This document shows, one piece after another, positions 34,522-43,347 of a stretch of 64,000 bases of DNA (position 1 is the stretch's first letter; every line of letters starts with the position of its first letter). Source of the DNA: UBA967 sp044375555. GTDB taxonomy: Bacteria > Verrucomicrobiota > Verrucomicrobiia > Chthoniobacterales > Terrimicrobiaceae. Below the pieces are notes generated by a model that saw only the letters and a list, made by a program, of their open reading frames with translations, was not told the origin of the DNA and ran no database searches. The DNA lies in the NCBI GenBank assembly GCA_044375555.1, contig JBILML010000014.1, positions 1-64,000 of the forward strand. Reading direction: 5' to 3'. The translations under genes were made by a program, and so were the position numbers.

Positions 34522-35934
34522 ATGTCCAACGCCACCGCCGAACATCCCGAGCACCTTACGGAAGACGACAAACAACTCGTCCGCAAACCGCTTGTGCTTA
34601 ACAACCGCACGATGGGTTGGATCAGCGATTACATCAGCTCGATCGTCGAGGGCAAGACGCCGACCTGGTGGTATATCTCGATGGCGATCACCGTGCCGCT
34701 CACGCTCATGTGCTTGGCGCTCTTGGGTTACCTCATCTCGACTGGTGTCGGCGTTTGGGGAAACAACCACCCCATCGGCTGGGCATGGGACATCACGAAC
34801 TTCGTGTTCTGGATCGGTATCGGCCACGCAGGCACGCTCATTTCGGCGATTCTTTTCCTGACCCGCCAGAAGTGGCGCACCTCGATCAACCGTGCTGCCG
34901 AGGCGATGACCCTATTCGCCGTCGTCTGCGCCGGCATTTATCCCGCCCTGCATGTCGGCCGCGTTTGGATGGCCTGGTGGCTGGCCCCGGTTCCCAACGC
35001 GAATGCGATCTGGCAAAACTTCCGCTCGCCGCTCTTGTGGGATGTGTTCGCGGTTTCAACCTACTTCACCGTGTCGGTGCTCTTCTGGTATACCGGCCTC
35101 ATCCCCGACCTCGCCACCCTGCGCGATCGTTGCACCACGAAAATCCGCAAATTCATCTACGGCGTCCTCGCCCTCGGCTGGCGCGGCGGCAACCGCCAAT
35201 GGCGCCACTACGAGATGGCCTACCTGATCCTCGCCGGCCTCTCGACCCCGCTCGTGCTTTCAGTGCACTCGGTCGTGTCCTTCGATTTCGCGACATCGGT
35301 CGTTCCTGGTTGGCACACCACGATTTTCCCGCCCTACTTCGTCGCCGGCGCCATTTTCGGTGGTTTCGCGATGGTGCTCACCATCATGATTCCGGCTTGC
35401 GCGATCTACAAGCCGCTCCATGACCTCGTGACAACGGACCATGTGAACAAGATGTGCAAAATCATCCTGCTCACGGGATCCATCGTCGGCTACGCCTACT
35501 TGATGGAGCTGTTCGTGGCTTGGTATAGCGCGAACCCCTACGAGCGCGCGGCCTTCTGGTATCGCGCCTTCGGTCCCTACTGGTGGGCCTACTGGTCGAT
35601 GATGTTCTGCAATGTCGTCGCCCCGCAGATTTTCTGGTTCAAATACTTCCGCACCCATCTCCTTTGGGTCTGGGTGATCGTCCAATTCCCGAATGCCGGC
35701 ATGTGGTTCGAGCGTTTCGTCATCATCGCCACCACGCTCGCCCGGGATTTCACCCCATCGGCTTGGGGAATGTTCCACCCGACCTGGGTCGATATTTGCA
35801 CTTTCATCGGCACCTTTGGATTGTTCGGAACACTCTTCCTGCTCTTTATTCGATTCCTTCCAATGATTTGTATGTTCGAAGTCAAAGCCGTCCTGCCCGA
35901 AGCGGACCCACACCACGGGGAGGCGCATCACTAA
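34522..35934 (+). CDS. actC: alternative complex III subunit ActC (NrfD-like membrane protein)
   Basis: A 470-residue polytopic membrane protein of the NrfD/PsrC family with about ten hydrophobic segments. The quinol-binding region typically involves the early helices (ITNFVFWIGIGHAGTLISAIL) and FDFATSVVPGWHTTIFPPYFVAGAI. It has a short charged cytoplasmic N-terminus. It lies ten bases after actB and one base before actD. ActC and ActF are the two large homologous membrane subunits of the complex. Confidence 0.93.
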   Translation: MSNATAEHPEHLTEDDKQLVRKPLVLNNRTMGWISDYISSIVEGKTPTWWYISMAITVPLTLMCLALLGYLISTGVGVWGNNHPIGWAWDITNFVFWIGIGHAGTLISAILFLTRQKWRTSINRAAEAMTLFAVVCAGIYPALHVGRVWMAWWLAPVPNANAIWQNFRSPLLWDVFAVSTYFTVSVLFWYTGLIPDLATLRDRCTTKIRKFIYGVLALGWRGGNRQWRHYEMAYLILAGLSTPLVLSVHSVVSFDFATSVVPGWHTTIFPPYFVAGAIFGGFAMVLTIMIPACAIYKPLHDLVTTDHVNKMCKIILLTGSIVGYAYLMELFVAWYSANPYERAAFWYRAFGPYWWAYWSMMFCNVVAPQIFWFKYFRTHLLWVWVIVQFPNAGMWFERFVIIATTLARDFTPSAWGMFHPTWVDICTFIGTFGLFGTLFLLFIRFLPMICMFEVKAVLPEADPHHGEAHH

Positions 35935-35935
35935 T

Positions 35936-36496
35936 ATGGAAGCCGTTGGAAATCCCACAGCACCTGTTTACGGAGTCGCCGCTGAGTTTCAGTGCGCCCG
36001 CGATCTCTACCACGCCGCCGAAAAAATCCGCGATGCCGGATTTTCCAAATGGGATGTCTTTTCCCCGTTCCCGATTCACGGAATGGACGAAGCCATGGGC
36101 CTCAAGCGCTCGATCCTCGGTAAAGTCGTCTTCTTCGGAGGTCTCACCGGCTTCCTCACCGCAGTTACGATGGAGTTCGGAACCTCCTCGTTCCTCTACC
36201 CACTCATCGTCGCCGGCAAGCCGACCAACCTCTACACCGTGCCGGCATTCTTCCCGGTGATGTTCGAGTTGACCATCCTCATCTCGGCCTTCACAGCGGT
36301 CTTCGGCATGCTGATCATGAACGGCCTGCCGCGCCTCAACCACCAACTCTTCAACTGGGACCGATTCAAAAAAGTCACCGAGGACAAATTCTTCGTCGCC
36401 ATTGAGTCCGAGGACCCGAAATTCTCCACCCGCTCGGTGCAGGATTTCCTCGAATCCCTCGGCGGAACCAACATCACCACCATCCACGGAGACTAA
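35936..36496 (+). CDS. actD: alternative complex III subunit ActD (DUF3341)
   Basis: A 186-residue DUF3341 protein with two membrane helices in the middle (GKVVFFGGLTGFLTAVTMEF and FFPVMFELTILISAFTAVFGML) and the conserved cytoplasmic blocks KWDVFSPFPIHGMDEAMGL and DKFFVAIES. It starts one base after the actC stop. It is a small accessory membrane subunit of the complex. Confidence 0.92.
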   Translation: MEAVGNPTAPVYGVAAEFQCARDLYHAAEKIRDAGFSKWDVFSPFPIHGMDEAMGLKRSILGKVVFFGGLTGFLTAVTMEFGTSSFLYPLIVAGKPTNLYTVPAFFPVMFELTILISAFTAVFGMLIMNGLPRLNHQLFNWDRFKKVTEDKFFVAIESEDPKFSTRSVQDFLESLGGTNITTIHGD

Positions 36497-36502
36497 TCGG
36501 GC

Positions 36503-37201
36503 ATGCTCAAATACTTCTTCTCCATTTTCGCTCTGGTGGTCGTCCTGGTGGTGACTGTCGCCGGCTTCCGCGGACAAAAATTCCAGAAACCACCCATCGA
36601 GCTTTTTCCGGACATGGATGACCAGCCAAAGGTCAAAGCCCAATCGCCCAGCGAGTTTTTCGCCGATGGCCGGGGCAACCGCCAACCGATCGCGGGAACT
36701 GTCCCGCTCGGCTACGCGATGCCCATGCACAAGGATGTTGATGGCTCGACCGGCGAGTCACCCAGCCCCTACAAGCAGGTGAAATTTTCGAACGGCGTGT
36801 CCTATTTCGATACCGGCCGATTCGACAACCAGTGGGGGACCGGCATCCCAGTGAACGAAGTCACCCCGGAGTTCATCGCTCGCGGCCAAGAACGCTACGC
36901 GATCTCCTGCCAAGTCTGCCACGGAGACACTGGAGCTGGAAACGGCATCGCCGGCAAATACGGCCTCGTCGCCATCGCCAATCTCCACCAATCCCGCATC
37001 CGCGACATGGCGGACGGTGAAATCTTCAACACCATCACCCATGGAAAAAACACCATGATGGGCTACGGCGACCGCATCCAAGTGCAGGACCGCTGGGCGA
37101 TCGTTGCCTATATCCGCGCCCTCCAACTCTCGCAAGGCGGTGCCGCGATCAATGATGTTCCGCCCGCTGAACGGGCCCAACTCGAAGCGCAGAAACAATG
37201 A
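36503..37201 (+). CDS. actE: alternative complex III subunit ActE (monoheme cytochrome c)
   Basis: A 232-residue membrane-anchored cytochrome with one N-terminal helix and a single heme site CQVCHG near residue 135. The typical monoheme cytochrome C-terminus follows, with Met-containing NTMMGYGDRI. The RGQERYAISCQVCHGDTGAGNG stretch fits class I cytochromes. The stop overlaps actF (ATGA). It probably relays electrons from the complex to downstream carriers. Confidence 0.92.
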   Translation: MLKYFFSIFALVVVLVVTVAGFRGQKFQKPPIELFPDMDDQPKVKAQSPSEFFADGRGNRQPIAGTVPLGYAMPMHKDVDGSTGESPSPYKQVKFSNGVSYFDTGRFDNQWGTGIPVNEVTPEFIARGQERYAISCQVCHGDTGAGNGIAGKYGLVAIANLHQSRIRDMADGEIFNTITHGKNTMMGYGDRIQVQDRWAIVAYIRALQLSQGGAAINDVPPAERAQLEAQKQ

Positions 37202-38397
37202 GCAGCAGCCACGAACCATCCCAACCCGGCAGCCACATGTTTGATTACAAGCATGTCGGCGGTCGTTTCCTCGGCCTCGTCGCACTGGCCTTTGTCTCGT
37301 TTGCCGCCGTTGGTTTTGGCGCCTTCAGCGACACCAAGCAATTCGCCTTCTCCTACCTCTTCGCTTTCACCTTCTTCCTCACGATCTGCATGGGTGGGCT
37401 TTTCTGGACGCTTGTCCACCACGCCGTCGATGCGGAGTGGAGCGTAGTCGTCCGTCGCCAGACAGAAAATATGGCCAGCCTTTTGATCATAATGGGTGTG
37501 CTTTTCATCCCACTGATCTTTGTGGCTCCAAAGCTGTGGTATTGGATGACCAAACTCCCCGGCCAAGACATCCTCCTCGATGAGAAGTGGCCCTACCTCA
37601 CCAAGGAATTCTTCTGGATTCGTGCGGCCTTCTATTTCCTTTTCTTCGGCATCGCCGCGACATGGCTCCGCGCCAACTCGATCTACCAAGACACCTGCGG
37701 CTCCGCTCGTTACACCTTGTTGAACCGCAAGATCACTTTCGCCAGCCTGCCGCTTTTCGCCGTGTGTCTGACCTTCGCCGCCGTGGATTGGCTCATGGGC
37801 CTCGACTACCACTGGTTCTCAACCATGTGGGGCGTCTATATTTTCGCCGGAACCGCCCTCAGCAGCCTCTGCGTGCTGGTCCTCATCATCACCGCCCTGC
37901 GAAACGCCGGATATCTCCAAAATATCGTTTCGCTCGAGCATTACCACATCATGGGCAAGCTCATGCTGGCCTTCACGATTTTCTGGGCCTACATCGGATT
38001 CAGCCAATACATGCTCATTTGGTATGCGAACATCCCTGAAGAGACTGTCTACTTCCTGCGCCGCAACACCGAGACTTGGCAAATCCTCAGCACCGCCCTC
38101 GTCGTAGGACACTTCTTCGTGCCCTTCCTGCTCTTGTTGTTTAACTTCGGCAAGAAAAGCCCAGCTTTCCTCTGCGGAATGGCTCTGTGGATTCTTTCTA
38201 TGCACCTCCTCGATGTCTATGTCATCGTGCTCCCCGCCTTGCACAAAGCCGGCGTGGTCGTGAGCTGGCTCGATATCGCGTGCCTGATCGCCATCGGAAG
38301 CACCCTCGCCGCCGTTTTCCTGAAACGCCTCGGAGACGCCCCGCTTTGGCCACTTCGCGACCCGCGCCTTAAAAAATCGATTGCCTTGAAGAACTGA
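37198..38397 (+). CDS. actF: alternative complex III subunit ActF (membrane subunit)
   Basis: A 399-residue polytopic membrane protein, a truncated relative of ActC, with about ten helices. Conserved ActF features include AVDWLMGLDYHWFSTMWGVY and HYHIMGKLMLAFTIFWAYIGFSQYMLIWY. It completes the actABCDEF set in canonical order. Its stop shares one base with the start of the next gene, so translation continues into the small membrane protein. Confidence 0.92.
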   Translation: MSSSHEPSQPGSHMFDYKHVGGRFLGLVALAFVSFAAVGFGAFSDTKQFAFSYLFAFTFFLTICMGGLFWTLVHHAVDAEWSVVVRRQTENMASLLIIMGVLFIPLIFVAPKLWYWMTKLPGQDILLDEKWPYLTKEFFWIRAAFYFLFFGIAATWLRANSIYQDTCGSARYTLLNRKITFASLPLFAVCLTFAAVDWLMGLDYHWFSTMWGVYIFAGTALSSLCVLVLIITALRNAGYLQNIVSLEHYHIMGKLMLAFTIFWAYIGFSQYMLIWYANIPEETVYFLRRNTETWQILSTALVVGHFFVPFLLLLFNFGKKSPAFLCGMALWILSMHLLDVYVIVLPALHKAGVVVSWLDIACLIAIGSTLAAVFLKRLGDAPLWPLRDPRLKKSIALKN

Positions 38398-38903
38398 TGG
38401 ATACCACATCCCATAACGAAAAGAAAAAATCCGAGGCCTGGTTTTTCATCCTCGGCATAGGCCTCATAGCCCTGTTCTTGCTGGCAACCAATCTCTTCCG
38501 TGGCGGATACTCGGCGACCACCGATCCCGAAGATTCTGCTCGCGATGCGGAGCGTGTGAAAAACCTCGCCGACCTCCAGGCCGAAAACGAGAAAAAACTC
38601 AATAGCTACGCTTGGGTGGATCAGGCTAAAGGAAGCGTCCAAATCCCCATCAATCAAGCCATGACCCTCGTCTTGGCCAAGCTGAACTCGACCAAACCCG
38701 CCCCGGCCTATCCTGTAGTGGATAATACCGGCCAACCCGTGCCGCCCACGCGTCTTGCGACACCAGCCGGTACTGCCGACACCTCGGATGACCTTCCACA
38801 GGGGAAAAGCGACGCCGATGCTGGCGCCAATGCCTTAGCCGCTCCGGTTGATAAAACAGAAGCCAAGGCCGGGAAAACCAAAAAATCGAAAACCCAACAA
38901 TGA
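38397..38903 (+). CDS. small membrane protein of the respiratory operon
   Basis: 168 residues. One N-terminal membrane helix (AWFFILGIGLIALFLLATNLF) is followed by a polar domain with SYAWVDQAKGSVQIPINQAM, a motif I recall from proteins next to oxidase genes in PVC bacteria. The tail is rich in Ala, Lys and Asp. It overlaps actF by one base and the CcoN-like gene by four bases. No domain is assigned; a structural or assembly role in the oxidase is inferred from position alone. Confidence 0.7.
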   Translation: MDTTSHNEKKKSEAWFFILGIGLIALFLLATNLFRGGYSATTDPEDSARDAERVKNLADLQAENEKKLNSYAWVDQAKGSVQIPINQAMTLVLAKLNSTKPAPAYPVVDNTGQPVPPTRLATPAGTADTSDDLPQGKSDADAGANALAAPVDKTEAKAGKTKKSKTQQ

Positions 38904-40357
38904 GCAACGACTTGTCCAATCAGCCGGATGACTTGACCGCCCCTGAGCGCGCTCAGATAGACGCCTCGACCAGCGGCGCGGTTCTGCTCTTCTTCGGTTC
39001 CGCCGCATTCTGGCTGGTCTTCGGCTCCCTGCTGGAAGTCGTGGGATCGATTCAACTCGTCTTCCCGGGGTTTTTGGATGGACTGAGCTTCCTCACCTAT
39101 GGCCGTGTGGTTCAGGCAGCCACCACGGTTCTAGCCTATGGTTTTGCGACCCCCGCCGCGATTGGTATCGCGATTTGGCTCACGGCTCGTCTCAGCAAGG
39201 TGCCCCTCAGGCACCATCGTATGTTGATTAGTGCCGGGATTGTGTGGAACCTCGGCATTCTCGTCGGTTCCTGCTCGATCATTGCTGGAAATAGCACCTC
39301 GTTCGCGCTTCTCGCCTTGCCTGCATTCGCTACACCGATTCTTTTCGTCTCCTACGCTCTGATCGCGATTTGGGTTCTCTTTACTTTCAACGAGAGAAAA
39401 TCCGGAGCTCTCTTCGTTTCCGCGTGGTTTGTTTTCGCAGCGATCCTGGCCTTTCCTTGGCTATTCGGAACCGCGAACGCCCTCCTCGTCTGGAACCCCG
39501 TCGCCGCCCCAGCCCAAACACCCATCGCGCTCTGGTTTGCCAGCGGATTCTTGAATCTCTGGCTCGTTCCCGTCGGAGTCGCCGCCGCGTTTTACATCAT
39601 CCCGAAGAGCACCGGATTTCCCATTGCCAGCAATAACCTCAGCCTCCTGGGTTTTTGGACCCTCCTCCTCTTCGGAGCATGGACCGGTGGCGCGCAAATT
39701 ATTGGTGGCCCAGTCCCTGCTTGGATCACCAGCGCCGGCGTCGCCGCCAGTGTGATGCTCTTGGTTCCAGCCCTAGCGATCGGCGTGAATCTCCACCTCA
39801 CCTTCCAAGGTCACTACGCCCCGGTCGCATGGAGCCCAGCCCTCCGCTTTGTGGTCGTCGGCATTGGTTCGCTGGTGACCTACTGGGTGCTCTCGGCCAT
39901 CAATTCCCTGCCGTTGGTGAATTCGATGACACAATTTTCCGACACAAACCGGGCGCTCTATCAACTCGGCCACTTCGGCTTCTTTGCCATGACCGCCTTC
40001 GGCGCCATCTACTACATCGTGCCTCGCCTCACCGGCAAGGAATGGCCCTGCGCCCCATTCATTTCACTTCATTTCTGGCTGGCTGCGACAGGATTCGGAT
40101 TGGCGGTTTCGGGACTTCTTCTCGGAGGTCTCATCCAAGGATCCGCACTGAATCAGACCATCGTCACCTTCCGAAGCTCCATGGAGTTCGCCTGGCCCTT
40201 CCGCTTCCAAGCTATGATGGGAAGCGTCCTGATTCTGGGATCCGCAGTGAGCTTCGCCTTGCACTTCATCGGCATCCTGCTGGACACTCGCAAAAACCAA
40301 GCGCCCGCCATGTTGGCAGTGCGTGAGGAAAATTCTCAGGAGCCCGTTGCGGTATGA
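38900..40357 (+). CDS. CcoN-like heme-copper oxidase subunit I homologue lacking copper-B ligands
   Basis: A 485-residue protein with about twelve helices that follows the CcoN (cbb3 subunit I) pattern in length and order, including the YIIPK block. The expected histidines are missing by eye. The helix-2 heme ligand region reads GRVVQAATTVLAY. The GHNAVG-type copper-B site reads SGFLNLW. The HH pair before the ALP-type turn reads GGAQIIGGP. The GHVH pair reads GHFG. Only the first His of the last pair remains. It therefore cannot be a normal oxygen-reducing subunit. It sits just before ccoO in the operon. The homology is clear; the altered role is inferred. Confidence 0.7.
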   Translation: MSNDLSNQPDDLTAPERAQIDASTSGAVLLFFGSAAFWLVFGSLLEVVGSIQLVFPGFLDGLSFLTYGRVVQAATTVLAYGFATPAAIGIAIWLTARLSKVPLRHHRMLISAGIVWNLGILVGSCSIIAGNSTSFALLALPAFATPILFVSYALIAIWVLFTFNERKSGALFVSAWFVFAAILAFPWLFGTANALLVWNPVAAPAQTPIALWFASGFLNLWLVPVGVAAAFYIIPKSTGFPIASNNLSLLGFWTLLLFGAWTGGAQIIGGPVPAWITSAGVAASVMLLVPALAIGVNLHLTFQGHYAPVAWSPALRFVVVGIGSLVTYWVLSAINSLPLVNSMTQFSDTNRALYQLGHFGFFAMTAFGAIYYIVPRLTGKEWPCAPFISLHFWLAATGFGLAVSGLLLGGLIQGSALNQTIVTFRSSMEFAWPFRFQAMMGSVLILGSAVSFALHFIGILLDTRKNQAPAMLAVREENSQEPVAV

Positions 40358-40983
40358 ACAAACTCCCATCCCTTTTCACTGGCATCTTTTTGATCTTCGG
40401 CTCCGCTTGGCTCGGACTCGTAAATTACCCGCTCAAAAATCTCGGCAACCTTCAGCCCGTTCCCGATGAGGCCACCGGTGGCGTCCTTCCTCCCGCCGTT
40501 TCCGGACTCGCCGTCGCCGGTCAAAAAGTCTACGCCTCCAATGGTTGCGTGGAATGCCACTCCCAGCAGGTTCGTTTTTCCCCGCTCACGACGGATATCG
40601 ACAAAGAACTCGGCAAGCGCCAGACCGTCGCCCGCGATTACCTCCGCGAAAAAACCGCCCTCCCCGGCACCCTTCGCGTCGGACAAGACCTCTCGAACTA
40701 CGGAGCCCGCGTCACGGACCTCAACGCCATTCACCGCCACCTCTTCGAGCCACGAAGTGTGAATCCCTGGTCGAACATGCCATCGTATAGCTTCCTATAT
40801 AATGTTATTAAAATCCAAGGTCAGCCCTCGAATGAAGCAGTCCTCGGACTCACTGGGCCCTGCGCGCCGAAGCCCGGCTACGAAGTTGTTCCCACCGAGA
40901 AGGCCAAAGCCCTTGCCGCCTACCTTCTTTCCTTGAACCAAAGCTACCCGCTGCCGGAATCCCCGGTCGCAACCGCCAAGTAA
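40354..40983 (+). CDS. ccoO: CcoO-like membrane cytochrome c
   Basis: A 209-residue protein with one N-terminal membrane helix (LFTGIFLIFGSAWLGLVNYPL) and a single heme-binding CVECHSQQVR site near residue 65, the signature of CcoO/FixO. The conserved WSNMPSYSFLYN block and a C-terminal YLLSLNQSY block follow. In cbb3 oxidases it forms the core with CcoN. Here its partner lacks catalytic ligands, so it may only relay electrons. Its start overlaps the CcoN-like stop. Confidence 0.87.
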   Translation: MNKLPSLFTGIFLIFGSAWLGLVNYPLKNLGNLQPVPDEATGGVLPPAVSGLAVAGQKVYASNGCVECHSQQVRFSPLTTDIDKELGKRQTVARDYLREKTALPGTLRVGQDLSNYGARVTDLNAIHRHLFEPRSVNPWSNMPSYSFLYNVIKIQGQPSNEAVLGLTGPCAPKPGYEVVPTEKAKALAAYLLSLNQSYPLPESPVATAK

Positions 40984-40989
40984 AACACA

Positions 40990-41703
40990 GTGAACACGCC
41001 TTCGAACGACCCGCACAAGCCGAGCGAAACACCCGCAACTGAGGTTTCCGCTCCCGTTCTGCGTGAAGCCGCCGAGCCCACCGAGAAATCCTCCCCCATT
41101 CCCTTTTGGCTCGTCATTTTTGCAGGAATCCTCGTTTTCTGGGGTGGATTTCACCTCGCCAGTAACAGCGGTGGCTTCAAAGCGGATGTCTATAATCCCG
41201 AAATCAGCGGTGCCGCTGCTGGCCCTGCCGCTCCGCCCGATCCCAAAGTCATCGGCAAGCGCCTTTTCACCCAAAACTGCGCCGTGTGCCACCAAGGCAG
41301 CGGAATGGGTGTCGCTGGCCAATTCCCGCCTCTCGTCGCCAGCGAATGGGTCGTCGGTGGTGACTGGGTGGGTGACAACCACCTCGTAAAAATCCTGCTC
41401 GCCGGCATGCAGGGGCCTGTTCAAGTCATGGGCAAGAGCTACAACAACGCCATGCCGCCCTGGGCTCAGTTGAAAGACAGCGAAATCGCCGGCATTCTCA
41501 CCTACATCCGCAGCGAATGGGGCAACAGCGCTCCTCCGATCACCGCGGAGTTCGTCGCCAAAGTCCGTGCCTCAACCGACCGCAAGGAGCCTTGGACCCA
41601 AAAAGACCTGAAAAACATCCCTGCCGAAAAGATTTCCGCAGATGCCGCGCCAGCGCCCGCCGCACCAACCAATCCCGCTCCCGCCGCTCCCCCAGCCGCC
41701 TGA
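40990..41703 (+). CDS. membrane-anchored cytochrome c
   Basis: 237 residues starting at a GTG at 40990. A cytoplasmic tail, one helix (IPFWLVIFAGILVFWGGFHLA) and a class I cytochrome domain (heme site CAVCHQG near 95, Met in AMPPW near 155) are followed by an Ala/Pro-rich C-terminal tail. The layout resembles CcoP-like or CoxM-like cytochromes that feed oxidases. It lies between ccoO and coxB in the operon, so a role as electron shuttle to the CuA subunit is likely. Confidence 0.85.
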   Translation: MNTPSNDPHKPSETPATEVSAPVLREAAEPTEKSSPIPFWLVIFAGILVFWGGFHLASNSGGFKADVYNPEISGAAAGPAAPPDPKVIGKRLFTQNCAVCHQGSGMGVAGQFPPLVASEWVVGGDWVGDNHLVKILLAGMQGPVQVMGKSYNNAMPPWAQLKDSEIAGILTYIRSEWGNSAPPITAEFVAKVRASTDRKEPWTQKDLKNIPAEKISADAAPAPAAPTNPAPAAPPAA

Positions 41704-41711
41704 CTTTTGCC

Positions 41712-42545
41712 ATGAGCCTACTTCTCCGAATCACCGCACTCTGCCTCCTGCTCCTTGGCTTCTCAGCGCCTGTTGCCCAAGCCGAGACCCGCACCGACAA
41801 TCTCTACTGGGCTCCAGAAAATATCACCGTTGGCGGTGAGAAAATTGACGGAATCCTGAATTTCATCTTCTGGCTCACGCTCGTCGTCTTCGTAGCCACG
41901 CAAGGTGTCTATATCATCTATCTCATCAAATACCGCCGTCGCCCTGGCCACAAAGCCCACTACAGCCATGGCAACAATACCTTGGAATTTTGGTGGACAA
42001 TTATCCCGACGGCCATCTTCCTGACCCTCGCGATCTGGGGCAACCGCGTCTGGAATGAACTCACGCAAGCTCCTATCCCCGCCGACGCCGTCACGGTGGA
42101 TATCGTGTCTTATCAATTCGGGTGGGATTTCCGCTATGCCGGAGCAGATAACAAGCTGGGCGATTGCGCGGCGAATTTGTTTACGATGGATAATAAATTC
42201 GGCGTGAACCAGAACGACCCCGCCGCCAAGGACGACTTCACTGCCACCGAGTTAGTGATTCCCTTCGGCAAGACCGTGCATGTCCTCCTCCGCAGCCGAG
42301 ATGTCATTCACTCGTTCTATGTCCCGTCGTTCCGCCTGTATCAGGATTGCGTCCCAGGCCGCACGATCAAGTGGGTGCAATTCAACGCCACTCGCCCCGC
42401 GGAGCTAGAGCTCGCCTGCAGTCAGCTCTGCGGCACTGGCCACTACAACATGAAGGCCAAAATCCGCATCCTCCCTCAGGCCGAGTTTGACAAGTGGTAT
42501 GCGGAAAAATCCGCCGCCGCCAAAGCCGCCCTCGCCGGCTTGTAA
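41712..42545 (+). CDS. coxB: cytochrome c oxidase subunit II (CuA protein)
   Basis: 277 residues. A signal peptide (ending VAQAE) and two membrane helices (ILNFIFWLTLVVFVATQGVY and TIIPTAIFLTLAIWGN) precede the cupredoxin domain. The binuclear CuA ligands are intact: VIHSFYVP, then CSQLCGTGHYNM (Cys-x3-Cys, His, Met). The start at 41712 is supported by the signal peptide. In aa3-type clusters coxA and coxC normally follow; here the gene ends at a direct repeat and a toxin-antitoxin cassette, and no coxA is present in the window. Confidence 0.93.
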   Translation: MSLLLRITALCLLLLGFSAPVAQAETRTDNLYWAPENITVGGEKIDGILNFIFWLTLVVFVATQGVYIIYLIKYRRRPGHKAHYSHGNNTLEFWWTIIPTAIFLTLAIWGNRVWNELTQAPIPADAVTVDIVSYQFGWDFRYAGADNKLGDCAANLFTMDNKFGVNQNDPAAKDDFTATELVIPFGKTVHVLLRSRDVIHSFYVPSFRLYQDCVPGRTIKWVQFNATRPAELELACSQLCGTGHYNMKAKIRILPQAEFDKWYAEKSAAAKAALAGL

Positions 42546-42651
42546 GAATCAGAGACTCTCACGGAGTCACAAAGTCACGGAGAGATTCAAAGTTGTGGAG
42601 GGCGCTGCTCCGTCAGCGCCTACTTCTCCCGATTCGCAAGTCAGGCGACTC
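42541..42651. repeat. left ~112 bp direct repeat of the toxin-antitoxin cassette
   Basis: It begins at the coxB stop (TGTAAGAATC) and includes CTCTCACGGAGTCACAAAG, a GGAGGGCGCTGCTCCGTCAGCGCC palindrome (42598-42620) and CAAGTCAGGCGACTC. The matching copy is at 43234-43345, with a few differences. Confidence 0.85.
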
Positions 42652-42695
42652 AAGAATTCGATTGCGAGCTGAGTGGCATTTCGTAGTTTTCAGTC

Positions 42696-42914
42696 ATGAG
42701 CGTAATCGAGCAGATTCATCAACTGACCCTCCAAGAAAAGCTGATCGCTATGGAGGCTATCTGGGATGACATTTCCAGCGTTGAAGAAAATCTAGAGATT
42801 CCTCAGTGGCACAAAGACATTCTCAATGAGCGCGAGCAATTGATAGCGGATGGAAAGGCTCGGTTTATTGATTGGGAAGAAGCGAAGGAGCAGATCAAAC
42901 AAGCCGTGAAATGA
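42696..42914 (+). CDS. addiction-module antitoxin
   Basis: A 72-residue acidic protein of the addiction-module family (LTLQEKLIAMEAIWDDISS core), ending in a charged helix (WEEAKEQIKQAVK). It is the antitoxin partner of the downstream ParE/RelE-type gene and overlaps it by ATGA. It is related in family to the pair at 17871 but not a close copy. It is part of a cassette inserted between coxB and the DEAD-box gene. Confidence 0.85.
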   Translation: MSVIEQIHQLTLQEKLIAMEAIWDDISSVEENLEIPQWHKDILNEREQLIADGKARFIDWEEAKEQIKQAVK

Positions 42915-43210
42915 AGCTCCAGATTCTCGATCTTGCGAAAGAGGATCTCATCGGCGGCTTTCATTTTTATGAGGATAAAGAAAAAGGGTTGGGGGGTTAT
43001 TTTATGACCAATCTTTTCTCTGATATTGAAAGCCTCAAAGTATTCGGCGGCATCCATCGCAAAGCAGTCAGAGAATTCCACCGCGCTCTATCGAAGCGTT
43101 TTCCGGTCGCGATTTACTACACGATTGGGGACGACACGGTTTGGATCAGGTCAGTGGTTGATTGCCGGAGAAGCCCCTCCTGGATTCGTCGCCATTTGAG
43201 AAAGGCGTGA
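42911..43210 (+). CDS. RelE/ParE-family toxin
   Basis: A 99-residue protein with the type II toxin fold: MKLQILDLAKEDLIGGFHFYEDKEKGLG at the N-terminus, an F-TNLFSDIESL helix, and the basic core AVREFHRALSKRFPVAIYYTIGDDTVWIRSVVDCRR. The start at 42911 overlaps the antitoxin stop, as usual in such operons. The actual cellular target is not predictable. The base composition is lower in GC than the flanks. Confidence 0.85.
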   Translation: MKLQILDLAKEDLIGGFHFYEDKEKGLGGYFMTNLFSDIESLKVFGGIHRKAVREFHRALSKRFPVAIYYTIGDDTVWIRSVVDCRRSPSWIRRHLRKA

Positions 43211-43233
43211 TCGCTACCTCCGCGTCGCCAACG

Positions 43234-43345
43234 TGTAAGAATTCGAGACTCTCACGGAGTCACAATGTCACGGAGAGCTCGAAAAAAATTGGAGGGCGCT
43301 GCTCCGTCAGCGCCCACTTCTGCCGATTCGAAAGTCAGGCGACTC
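43234..43345. repeat. right ~112 bp direct repeat of the toxin-antitoxin cassette
   Basis: The copy of 42541-42651, including the GGAGGGCGCTGCTCCGTCAGCGCC palindrome at 43291-43314. It ends two bases before the stop codon of the DEAD-box helicase gene. Confidence 0.85.
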
Positions 43346-43347
43346 TG

